Of a stretch of DNA of 52,520 bases, positions 46,646 to 52,520 are shown one piece after another. The stretch's first letter is position 1; every line of letters starts with the position of its first letter. Both the position numbers and the translations under genes were made by a program. Below the pieces are notes generated by a model that was not told where the DNA came from, did not search any database, and worked only from the letters and a program-made list of their open reading frames with translations. Origin of the DNA: JBDIBB01 sp039812685. Its GTDB lineage: Bacteria > Acidobacteriota > Vicinamibacteria > Vicinamibacterales > JAFNAJ01. Location of the stretch: assembly GCA_039812685.1 (NCBI GenBank), contig JBDIBB010000010.1, forward strand, positions 1 to 52,520, given 5' to 3'.

Positions 46646-46686
46646 GCCGCCGGCACACCGCCGGCGCCCGCGCGCCCGCTCACGCC

Positions 46687-47868
46687 ATGTCCACGAGGCG
46701 CCGATCCCGCGGGAAGGCCGCGCCAGCCCCGGTCGTCGGCGCCGCGCGCGCGGCCGAGCCGGGACTGCTCGCCACGTTGCGCGCCGACCTGGCCGGCGCG
46801 CTCACGCCGGGCGCGCGCGGCAGCGTTCGCGCCCGGGCACGACGAACGCTGGCCGATCTCGAGGAGTTCTACCTCTCTTCGCAACAGCAGGAACGGCTTG
46901 CCGGTGCCAGACGCCTGCGCCGCTGGGTGCTGCGCTCGTGGTGGCTGTTCACGGGCCTGGTCATGCGGCTCACGCCGGCGCGCCGGCTGCTGCTTGCCGC
47001 CGCGCTGGTCGGCACGAGCGCGCTGCGATTCCACGGTGAGAAACCGGGCACCGGCTACTCGTTCGACTTCCAGGGACTGAGCGTCCTGCTCCTGCTGCTG
47101 GTGCTCGCCCTCGAGCTCAAGGACAAGCTGGTGGCCCACGACGAACTCGAGGCGGGCCGCTCCGTGCAGCACGCCCTCATGCCCGCCGAGGCCCCGCACG
47201 TGCAGGGGTGGGACATCTGGATGTACACCCGCTCGGCCAACGAGGTGGGCGGCGACCTGGTGGATTACGTGCCGATGGAGGACGGGGAGACGGCGCTCGT
47301 GCTGGCCGACGTCTCCGGCAAGGGGCTGAGCGCGGCGCTGCTCACCGCGAAACTCCAGGCGACGCTGCGCGCTCTGGCCGCCGAGTGCGACTCGCTCGGC
47401 CGGTTCGGCGAGCGCGTGAACCACATCATGTACCGCGACGGCGTCCGCAGCCGGTTCGCCACGCTCGTCTGGCTGAGCCTGCGGCCCGGCGCCGGCGGTC
47501 TGCGCGTGCTGAACGCGGGGCACATGCCGCCGCTGATCGTGTCGGACCGCGGCGTCGATGCCATGCCGCGCGGTTCGGTCGCGCTCGCCCTGGTGCCCTC
47601 GGCCAGCTTCACGGAGCAGGCGGCCACGCTCGAGCCAGGCGACACGCTGGTCGTCTACTCGGACGGCGTCACGGAGACGATGAACGCCGATCGCGACTTC
47701 TTCGGCGACCAGCGCCTGCGCGAGGTGCTGCTGGCGCGGCGCGGGTGCGAGGCGGCCGTGATGGGCCGCGCCATCCTCGATGCGACCGACGCGTTTGCCG
47801 GGACAACGCCCGCCCACGACGACCTGTCGCTGCTGATCGCGCGCCGGCTCACCGCAGGCGGGGCGTGA
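46687..47868 (+). CDS. SpoIIE/RsbU-type protein serine phosphatase, membrane-associated
   Basis: 393 residues. A helical N-terminus, then two hydrophobic segments (WLFTGLVMRLTPARRLLLAAA and GLSVLLLLLVLALEL), then a coiled linker (VAHDELEAGRSVQHALMP) into the PP2C-like domain (about 165-390). Metal-binding aspartates are in NEVGGDLVDYV and VLADVSGKGL; NAGHMPPLIV, VVYSDGVTETMN and AHDDLSLLIAR complete the set. It probably dephosphorylates an anti-sigma-factor antagonist, as relatives do; none is adjacent. Confidence 0.93.
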   Translation: MSTRRRSRGKAAPAPVVGAARAAEPGLLATLRADLAGALTPGARGSVRARARRTLADLEEFYLSSQQQERLAGARRLRRWVLRSWWLFTGLVMRLTPARRLLLAAALVGTSALRFHGEKPGTGYSFDFQGLSVLLLLLVLALELKDKLVAHDELEAGRSVQHALMPAEAPHVQGWDIWMYTRSANEVGGDLVDYVPMEDGETALVLADVSGKGLSAALLTAKLQATLRALAAECDSLGRFGERVNHIMYRDGVRSRFATLVWLSLRPGAGGLRVLNAGHMPPLIVSDRGVDAMPRGSVALALVPSASFTEQAATLEPGDTLVVYSDGVTETMNADRDFFGDQRLREVLLARRGCEAAVMGRAILDATDAFAGTTPAHDDLSLLIARRLTAGGA

Positions 47869-47912
47869 GGCGCCGGTCGCCCTCCCGCGGGCGAACCGCC
47901 GCGCGGCGCGGC

Positions 47913-48209
47913 TCAGGCGCCGCTCGCGCCGGCGTCCTCGGCCTCCCGCCACAGCACGAGGATCTTCCCCACGTGCTTCACGCCATGCGCGCCCGTGCGG
48001 CCGCAGATCTCGTCGAGCAGCGCGGCGCGCGCCGCACGGTCGTCGGTGCCGGCGCGCACCTTGATCAGTTCGTGCGCGGCGAGCGCGGTGTCGATCTCAC
48101 GCAGCACCGCCTCGGTGAGGCCATGCTGGCCGATGGTGACCACCGGCTCGAGGTGATGGGCCCGTGCCGAGAGTTCGCGGCGCCGGCGTGGGGTGAGTTC
48201 GGAAGTCAT
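47913..48209 (-). CDS. yhbY: YhbY-family RNA-binding protein
   Basis: 98 residues, a CRS1-YhbY domain protein that binds pre-50S ribosomes. It has the GxxG loop as IGQHGLTEAVLREIDTALAA, then HELIKVRAG and the final strand GVKHVGKILVLWRE. AGGA precedes the ATG at 48209. Its tail EAEDAGASGA is an extension beyond the usual end. It stands alone, convergent with the phosphatase. Confidence 0.92.
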   Translation of the reverse strand: MTSELTPRRRRELSARAHHLEPVVTIGQHGLTEAVLREIDTALAAHELIKVRAGTDDRAARAALLDEICGRTGAHGVKHVGKILVLWREAEDAGASGA

Positions 48210-48284
48210 CGATCTGTCCTGCGGTTCGCCGGGGATCCGCGCCGGCGCAGGGCGTCCGCCGTCGAAGACGGCGCACGTGCCGCG

Positions 48285-49427
48285 TCACGCCAGCACGCTG
48301 GCGGCGATGATCATGCGCTGCACCTCGGAGGTGCCCTGGTAGATCTCGGCGGCCCGTGCGTCGCGGAACAGCCGCTCGACCTTCGAGCCGCGACGATAGC
48401 CGGCCGAGGCCAGGATCTGCAGGGCCTTGTCGGCGGCGCGGTGCGCGGCCTCGGAGGCGGCGAGCTTGGCCATCGACGCCTCGAGCGTGCATCGATCCTG
48501 CACGTCCCTGGCGCAGGCGGCCTTCCACACCAGCATGCGGGCGGCGTCGAGGTCGGTGGCGGCGTCGGCGAGCATCCACTGGATCGCCTGGTAGTTGGCG
48601 ATGGGCTGCCCGAACGTGGTGCGCTGCTTCGCGTAGGCGATGGCCTCCTCGAGCGCGGCCTGCCCCACGCCGAGCGCCTGCGCGGCGATCGCCACGCGGC
48701 CGCCGTCCAGCGCCCAGCGCGCCACCTGGAACCCCTGGCCGAGCGCGCCCAGCACCTGGATCGAGTCGACGTGCACCTCCTCGAACTCGAGGTCCATGCA
48801 CCCGAGCCCCCGCACGCCCAGCGAGTCGTTGCGCGCGCGACGGACGATGCCCGGCGAGTCGGCCGGCACCAGGAAGGCGGTGATGCCGCGGCCGGCGATG
48901 TCGGGCTGCGTCGCGGCGAAGACCACCAGGAGGTCGGCCGCCTCGGCGTTGGCCACCCACACCTTGCGACCGCTCAGGCGGTAGCCCTGGCCGTCGAAGG
49001 AGGCCAGCGTCTGCTGGTTGGCCGCATCCGTGCCCGCCTGCTCTTCCGACAGGGCGAAGGCGCCCAGCGCCTCGCCCGTCGCCAGGCGCCGCAGCCATGC
49101 CTGCTTCTGCCCGTCGGTCCCGAATTCGGCCAGCGGCTCGGCCACGAGCGAGTTGTTCACCGTGGCGATGACGCCGACCGTCGCGCTGGCGCGCGCCAGG
49201 GCCTCGGTGGCCAGCGCGTAGCTGACGTAGTCGAGGCCGGCGCCGCCCCACTCGCGCAGCACGGTGACGCCGAGCAGCCCGAGCGCGCCCATCCGGCGGA
49301 CGAGATCGAGGGGGAAGTCGCCCGTGTCGTCGATCCGCGCGGCCAGCGGCTCCACGTGATCGCGCGCGAACCGGTCGGCGGCCTCCTGGAACTCGCGCTG
49401 CGCGGGGGTGGGTTCGAGCCTCAGCAT
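48285..49427 (-). CDS. Acyl-CoA dehydrogenase
   Basis: 380 residues. FAD-dependent alpha,beta-dehydrogenation of acyl-CoA. N-terminal helical domain (REFQEAADRFARDHVEPLAA), FAD/substrate strand region GAFALSEEQAGTDAA and the ETF-facing GYRLSGRKVWVANA, then C-terminal helices with KQRTTFGQPIANYQAIQW and the catalytic base in EIYQGTSEVQRMIIA. All landmarks fit short/medium-chain enzymes. The ATG at 49427 overlaps the HIT gene's stop by seven bases. No ETF genes are in view. Confidence 0.95.
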   Translation of the reverse strand: MLRLEPTPAQREFQEAADRFARDHVEPLAARIDDTGDFPLDLVRRMGALGLLGVTVLREWGGAGLDYVSYALATEALARASATVGVIATVNNSLVAEPLAEFGTDGQKQAWLRRLATGEALGAFALSEEQAGTDAANQQTLASFDGQGYRLSGRKVWVANAEAADLLVVFAATQPDIAGRGITAFLVPADSPGIVRRARNDSLGVRGLGCMDLEFEEVHVDSIQVLGALGQGFQVARWALDGGRVAIAAQALGVGQAALEEAIAYAKQRTTFGQPIANYQAIQWMLADAATDLDAARMLVWKAACARDVQDRCTLEASMAKLAASEAAHRAADKALQILASAGYRRGSKVERLFRDARAAEIYQGTSEVQRMIIAASVLA

Positions 49428-49921
49428 GATGCCGCCAGCCTCGCGAAGATGGGCCGCAGGCGCGCGGCCGTCTGGTCGAGTTCCTCGGGCAGCACGCGCG
49501 TCTGGCCGACGACGGTCATGAAGTTCGTGTCGCCGCTCCACCGCGGCACCAGGTGCACGTGCAGGTGATCGACCACGCCGGCCCCGGCGGCCTTGCCCAG
49601 GTTGATGCCGACGTTCAGGCCGTGCGGACGATAGGCTTCGGTGAGCGCCAGTTCGGCGAGGCGCGTCAGCTCCATCAACTCGGCGCGCTCGTCCGGCGTG
49701 AGTTCGTCGAGGCTGGCGGCATGCCGATCGGGCACGACCATGAGGTGGCCGTTGTTGTACGGGTAGAGGTTCAGCACCACGAAGCAGGCCGTGCCGCGAA
49801 ACACCAGCAGCGAGTCGGGCGCCTCGAGTTCGGCATCGCGTGCCGCGCAGAACACGCAGCGCGGCGCCTCGCCGACGCCCGTCACGTAGGCCAGCCGCCA
49901 CGGGGTCCAGAGCCGTTCCAT
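49421..49921 (-). CDS. HIT-family hydrolase
   Basis: 166 residues. Histidine-triad nucleotide hydrolase/phosphorylase: VVDHLHVHLVPRW gives the HxHxH motif, PYNNGHLMVVPDRH the first conserved strand, and APRCVFCAARD supplies a CxxC of the zinc site found in the Ap4A-phosphorylase-like subgroup. N-terminal MERLWTPWRLAYV is also typical of this subgroup. It probably acts on dinucleoside polyphosphates. ATG at 49921. Confidence 0.93.
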   Translation of the reverse strand: MERLWTPWRLAYVTGVGEAPRCVFCAARDAELEAPDSLLVFRGTACFVVLNLYPYNNGHLMVVPDRHAASLDELTPDERAELMELTRLAELALTEAYRPHGLNVGINLGKAAGAGVVDHLHVHLVPRWSGDTNFMTVVGQTRVLPEELDQTAARLRPIFARLAASC

Positions 49922-49953
49922 CGTCGGGGTGGAGTGGCGGGCGCGGCCGGCCG

Positions 49954-50277
49954 TCAGCGATCCGCGGCAGCGTCCGCGGGCAGGACCAGCTCGGCCTCGT
50001 CCACCTGGTTGATGCGATCCTTCAGTTCCTTGCCCGGCTTGAAGTAGGGCACGCGCTTGGGCGGGACGTCGACGCGATCGCCGGTCTTGGGATTGCGCCC
50101 GCGCCGGGAGTCGCGGCGCCGCAGGCGGAAGCTGCCGAACCCCCGCAGCTCGATCTTCTCGCCCCGCCGCAGCGCGTCCTTGATGGTCTCGAAGACCGTG
50201 TCCACGATCACTTCGGAGTGCTTCTTGGTGAGGTCCGAGGCTCTCGAGACCTCCTCGACGAGCTCGGCCTTCGTCAT
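49954..50277 (-). CDS. HU/IHF-type DNA-binding protein
   Basis: 107 residues; MTKAELVEEVSRASDLTKKH starts the helical body, then the beta-arm region GSFRLRRRDSRRGRNPKTGDRVDVPPKRVPYFKPGKELKDRIN. The arm carries the RNPKTG core of the family. A C-terminal acidic/Ala tail (QVDEAELVLPADAAADR) extends beyond the usual end. An architectural DNA-bending protein; HU versus IHF cannot be told with confidence. It is close downstream of rpsA, separated by a strong hairpin. Confidence 0.94.
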   Translation of the reverse strand: MTKAELVEEVSRASDLTKKHSEVIVDTVFETIKDALRRGEKIELRGFGSFRLRRRDSRRGRNPKTGDRVDVPPKRVPYFKPGKELKDRINQVDEAELVLPADAAADR

Positions 50278-50315
50278 GCTGGCGCCCGAAGCCACGGGAC
50301 CCTCCGGTCGGAAGG

Positions 50316-50365
50316 GCGCCGCCTCCCGCGCCACGCATCCGGGGCGCGGCACGGGAGGACGGCGC
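50316..50365 (-). terminator. Strong hairpin after rpsA
   Basis: Arms 50316-50328 and 50352-50365 pair with one bulged base, and inner CGCGCC/GGCGCG bases can extend the stem. It lies 8 bases after the rpsA stop, so it probably ends or attenuates the rpsA message before the HU gene. There is no T-run. Confidence 0.55.
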
Positions 50366-50372
50366 GGGGGTG

Positions 50373-52151
50373 CTACTGGCTGTGCCGGAACCGCTCGGCG
50401 AGCGTCGCGCCGCCGCTGCTGGCGTCGCTGGAATAGGTCTCCCAGTCGGTCCGGTAGTCGTCGGACTTCAGCGCGCGGATGCTGAGGCCGATCTTCCGCT
50501 CGCTGGGGCTGAGCTTGATGATCTTCAGCTGGTACGACTTGTCCACCTCGAGCTCCACCTTGTCGGTGCCCGACGTGTCGTCGAACTCCGACACGTGGAT
50601 CAGCCCCTCGATGCCGTCGGCCAGCTCGACGAAGGCGCCGAAGTTGGTCATGCGGACCACCTTGCCCTCGACGACGTCGCCGACGTTGTGCTGGCTGAAG
50701 AACTCCTCCCACACGTCGGTGGCGAGCTGTTTGAGCCCGAGCGACAGGCGCTGGTTGTCGGCGTCGATGTTGAGCACCATCGCCTCCACCTTGTCGCCCT
50801 TCTTGAGCACCTCCGACGGGTGCTTCAGGCGCTTGCTCCACGACATGTCGGAGATGTGGATGAGGCCGTCGATGCCGTCCTCCACCTCGACGAACGCCCC
50901 GAACTCGGTGAGGTTGCGCACCTTGCCGGTGATGCGGGTGCCCACCGGGTACCGGTCGCCGAGTTCCTCCCAGGGGTTGGCCGCCACCTGCTTGAGGCCG
51001 AGCGAGATGCGCCGCGCGGCGGGGTCCACGCCGAGCACCATCGCCTCCACCTCGTCGCCCACGTTGAGCACCTTGCTCGGGTGCTTCACGCGCTTGCTCC
51101 ACGACATCTCGGAGACGTGGATGAGGCCTTCGACGCCCACCTCGAGCTCGATGAAGGCGCCGTAGTCGGTGAGGCTCACCACGCGGCCGTGCACGCGCGC
51201 GGTCACGGGGTAGCGCTCGACCACGTCGCTCCAGGGGTCGGGCGTGAGCTGCTTGTGGCCCAGCGACACGCGCTCGGTCGCCGCGTCGTACTTGAGCACG
51301 ATCACGTCGACCTCGTCGTTCACCTTGAAGAGCTCCGAGGGGTGGCTGACGCGGCCCCACGACATGTCGGTGATGTGCAGCAGGCCGTCGATGCCGCCGA
51401 GATCGACGAAGGCGCCGTAGTCGGTGATGTTCTTCACCACGCCGCGGAGGATCTTGCCCTCGGCCAGCGTGTCGAGCGTCTGCTTCTTCTTCTCGGCGTT
51501 CTCTTCCTCGAGCAGGACCTTGCGCGAGAGCACGATGTTGCCGCGCTTCTTGTTCACCTTGATCACGCGCATGCGGAGCTCCTGCCCCTTCAGCGCGTCG
51601 AGGTTGCGCACCGGCCGGATGTCGATCTGGCTGCCGGGCAGGAACGCCCGCACGCCGATGTCGACCACCAGGCCGCCCTTGATGCGCTCGACGACGCGGC
51701 CGATCACGACCTTTCGCTCGGCGAAGGCGCGCTCGACCTCGTCCCAGATCTTCATCTTCTCGGCCTTCTCGCGCGAGAGCACGACGTGACCGTCGCGATC
51801 CTCTGTGCGCTCGAGAAGGACGTCGACCACGTCGCCGGGCTGCACGGTGACGTGCCCGGCCTCGTCGAGGAACTCGCCGAGGGCGATCATGCCCTCCGAC
51901 TTGAAACCGACATCGACGACCACCGCGGAGGCCGTCACGCGCAGGACCGTGCCCTTGACGACCTCGCCTTCCGCGATGCTGCGGAAGCTGCTATCGTACT
52001 GCTCCAGCAGACGGGCGTATTCCAGCGTTTCGGGATCGTCGTCTTCGGGGGATGTGAGGCGCCGCAACTTCGACGCCTGCACGTGGCGGGGCCGGTCGTG
52101 GTCACCTCCGTGCGCGATGTGTGGTCTTTCGATGTCTGCGGGGTTTGCCAT
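50373..52151 (-). CDS. rpsA: Small ribosomal subunit protein S1
   Basis: 592 residues from the ATG at 52151; the longer frame to 52193 lacks support. Six S1 (OB-fold) domains: about 61-130, 146-210, 230-300, 315-390, 403-475 and 490-560, the last four with the GAFVDLGG/GLIHVSEMSW pattern. This is the full set of E. coli S1, which helps mRNA enter the ribosome. Domains 4 and 5 are near-copies of each other (SWSKRVKHPSKVL / SWSKRLKHPSEVL). GAGGAGG is 12 bases ahead of the start, a long spacing. A TTGACA promoter lies upstream. Confidence 0.96.
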   Translation of the reverse strand: MANPADIERPHIAHGGDHDRPRHVQASKLRRLTSPEDDDPETLEYARLLEQYDSSFRSIAEGEVVKGTVLRVTASAVVVDVGFKSEGMIALGEFLDEAGHVTVQPGDVVDVLLERTEDRDGHVVLSREKAEKMKIWDEVERAFAERKVVIGRVVERIKGGLVVDIGVRAFLPGSQIDIRPVRNLDALKGQELRMRVIKVNKKRGNIVLSRKVLLEEENAEKKKQTLDTLAEGKILRGVVKNITDYGAFVDLGGIDGLLHITDMSWGRVSHPSELFKVNDEVDVIVLKYDAATERVSLGHKQLTPDPWSDVVERYPVTARVHGRVVSLTDYGAFIELEVGVEGLIHVSEMSWSKRVKHPSKVLNVGDEVEAMVLGVDPAARRISLGLKQVAANPWEELGDRYPVGTRITGKVRNLTEFGAFVEVEDGIDGLIHISDMSWSKRLKHPSEVLKKGDKVEAMVLNIDADNQRLSLGLKQLATDVWEEFFSQHNVGDVVEGKVVRMTNFGAFVELADGIEGLIHVSEFDDTSGTDKVELEVDKSYQLKIIKLSPSERKIGLSIRALKSDDYRTDWETYSSDASSGGATLAERFRHSQ

Positions 52152-52231
52152 GCTCTGCCGAGACCTCCTCGAGCGTTGATTTGCCGGTCTCACAGCGCCG
52201 GCGGGCTGCAGGAAAGGCTTACCGCGAGTTG

Positions 52232-52262
52232 CGATAAGCAGTCAAAAATAAATCACTTATCG
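52232..52262. promoter_or_regulatory. Inverted repeat CGATAAG / CTTATCG in the rpsA promoter
   Basis: CGATAAG (52232-52238) and CTTATCG (52256-52262) are exact inverse copies 17 bases apart, flanking the AT-rich core of the rpsA promoter. This is suitable as an operator for a dimeric regulator. Confidence 0.45.
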
Positions 52263-52274
52263 TCCTGGTGTCAA
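52247..52274 (-). promoter_or_regulatory. Promoter for rpsA
   Basis: On the minus strand, a perfect -35 TTGACA (52269-52274), spacer 16, then -10 TTTATT (52247-52252; 4 of 6 matches). About 96 bases to the ATG at 52151. It overlaps the CGATAAG inverted repeat. Confidence 0.55.
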
Positions 52275-52295
52275 TTCAGGCCTGAGGGAGCGACC

Positions 52296-52520
52296 ATGGC
52301 CAGACGCCCACCCCGCACCACCCGCCCCGCCGGGCGCGCCGCGCACCCGGCCGCCCCGACTCGTCCCGGCCCGAGGAAGAAGGCCGCCGCCGGCAGGACC
52401 GCGGCGGCGCGCCCGGCCGGCGGCGGCGCCAAGGCTTCCAGGAAACCGGCGGCTGCGAGCAAGACCGCGGCGGCGCGCCAGGCCAGCGGCGGCGCCAGGG
52501 CTTCGAAGAAGCCGGCCGTC
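52296..52520 (+). CDS. Histone H1-like Lys/Arg/Ala/Pro-rich repeat protein (partial)
   Basis: GAGGGAG precedes the ATG at 52296. The 75 visible codons are almost only Ala, Pro, Arg, Lys, Gly, Thr and Ser (MARRPPRTTRPAGRAAHP, then KKAAAGRTAAARPAGGGAKA), with no Asp or Glu in the visible part. A 22-residue unit is repeated nearly twice (TAAARPAGGGAKASRKP / TAAARQASGGARASKKP). Such proteins bind DNA non-specifically or form basic tails. It runs off the end, so a folded domain may follow. The composition is unlike its neighbours. Confidence 0.7.
   Translation, partial: MARRPPRTTRPAGRAAHPAAPTRPGPRKKAAAGRTAAARPAGGGAKASRKPAAASKTAAARQASGGARASKKPAV
52385..52516 (+). repeat. 66-base tandem repeat in the basic protein gene
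   Basis: Two consecutive 66-base copies, offset shown by GACCGCGGCGGCGCGC at 52397 and 52463. Encodes the 22-residue unit. More copies may follow beyond the window. Confidence 0.7.

Noticed and set aside
49428..49901. Apparent extension of the acyl-CoA dehydrogenase into the HIT gene
   Set aside because: Off-frame reading of the HIT gene; the dehydrogenase starts at 49427.
50278..51360. Extension of the HU-type gene into a 468-residue frame
   Set aside because: Off-frame reading of the S1 gene; the repeated look comes from the S1 domain repeats.

Overview
The window is very GC-rich, densely coded bacterial chromosome with many GTG starts and many overlapping stop/start codons. Composition and gene content (paired secreted amidohydrolases, a purine-nucleoside-permease-like protein, hybrid histidine kinases, an EF-P with an unusual tip loop) suggest a soil Acidobacteriota of the Vicinamibacteria type. 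This is an inference from style; there is no rRNA or other phylogenetic marker to settle it. I see no tRNA, rRNA, CRISPR array, insertion sequence or prophage, and no gene-free stretch longer than about 300 bases.

Left part (1-13445): the first codons of a divergent gene; two consecutive secreted amidohydrolases, the second without its metal ligands; a NUP-family protein; a class V aminotransferase; an ackA-pta-fhs acetate/one-carbon group ending in a perfect palindrome; a two-subunit CoA transferase; and a dienelactone hydrolase.

The most unusual part is a leftward block from about 21.6 kb to 13.5 kb that reads as one transcription unit: polyprenyl synthetase, a 74-residue protein, a serine protease without a signal peptide, three unrecognised proteins (182, 555 and 461 residues), an acyl carrier protein and a ketosynthase. 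The 74-residue protein resembles the protease's own N-terminal domain, and two of the unknown proteins share a DPCC motif. This is my best candidate for an undescribed system.

Middle (21.8-36.6 kb): a VOC / GMC oxidoreductase / Gfo-Idh-MocA group; a decayed ABC ATPase; a hybrid sensor kinase; uvrC; a phospholipid-synthase-like gene followed by a tiny membrane protein and a lipase-like hydrolase; thymidine kinase; EF-P; an HtrA protease; and a tightly overlapped repair unit uvrA - HEAT-repeat protein - 3-methyladenine glycosylase.

Right (39.7-52.5 kb): a receiver-kinase plus response regulator pair; a Sua5-type tRNA-modification enzyme and a zincin metallopeptidase, both apparently transcribed as leaderless mRNAs; an ATP-grasp ligase overlapping the zincin; a membrane zinc-ribbon protein with a pilin-like C-terminus; a SpoIIE-type phosphatase; YhbY; acyl-CoA dehydrogenase; HIT hydrolase; an HU/IHF-type protein; ribosomal protein S1; and the start of a Lys/Arg/Ala/Pro-rich histone-H1-like repeat protein that runs off the window.
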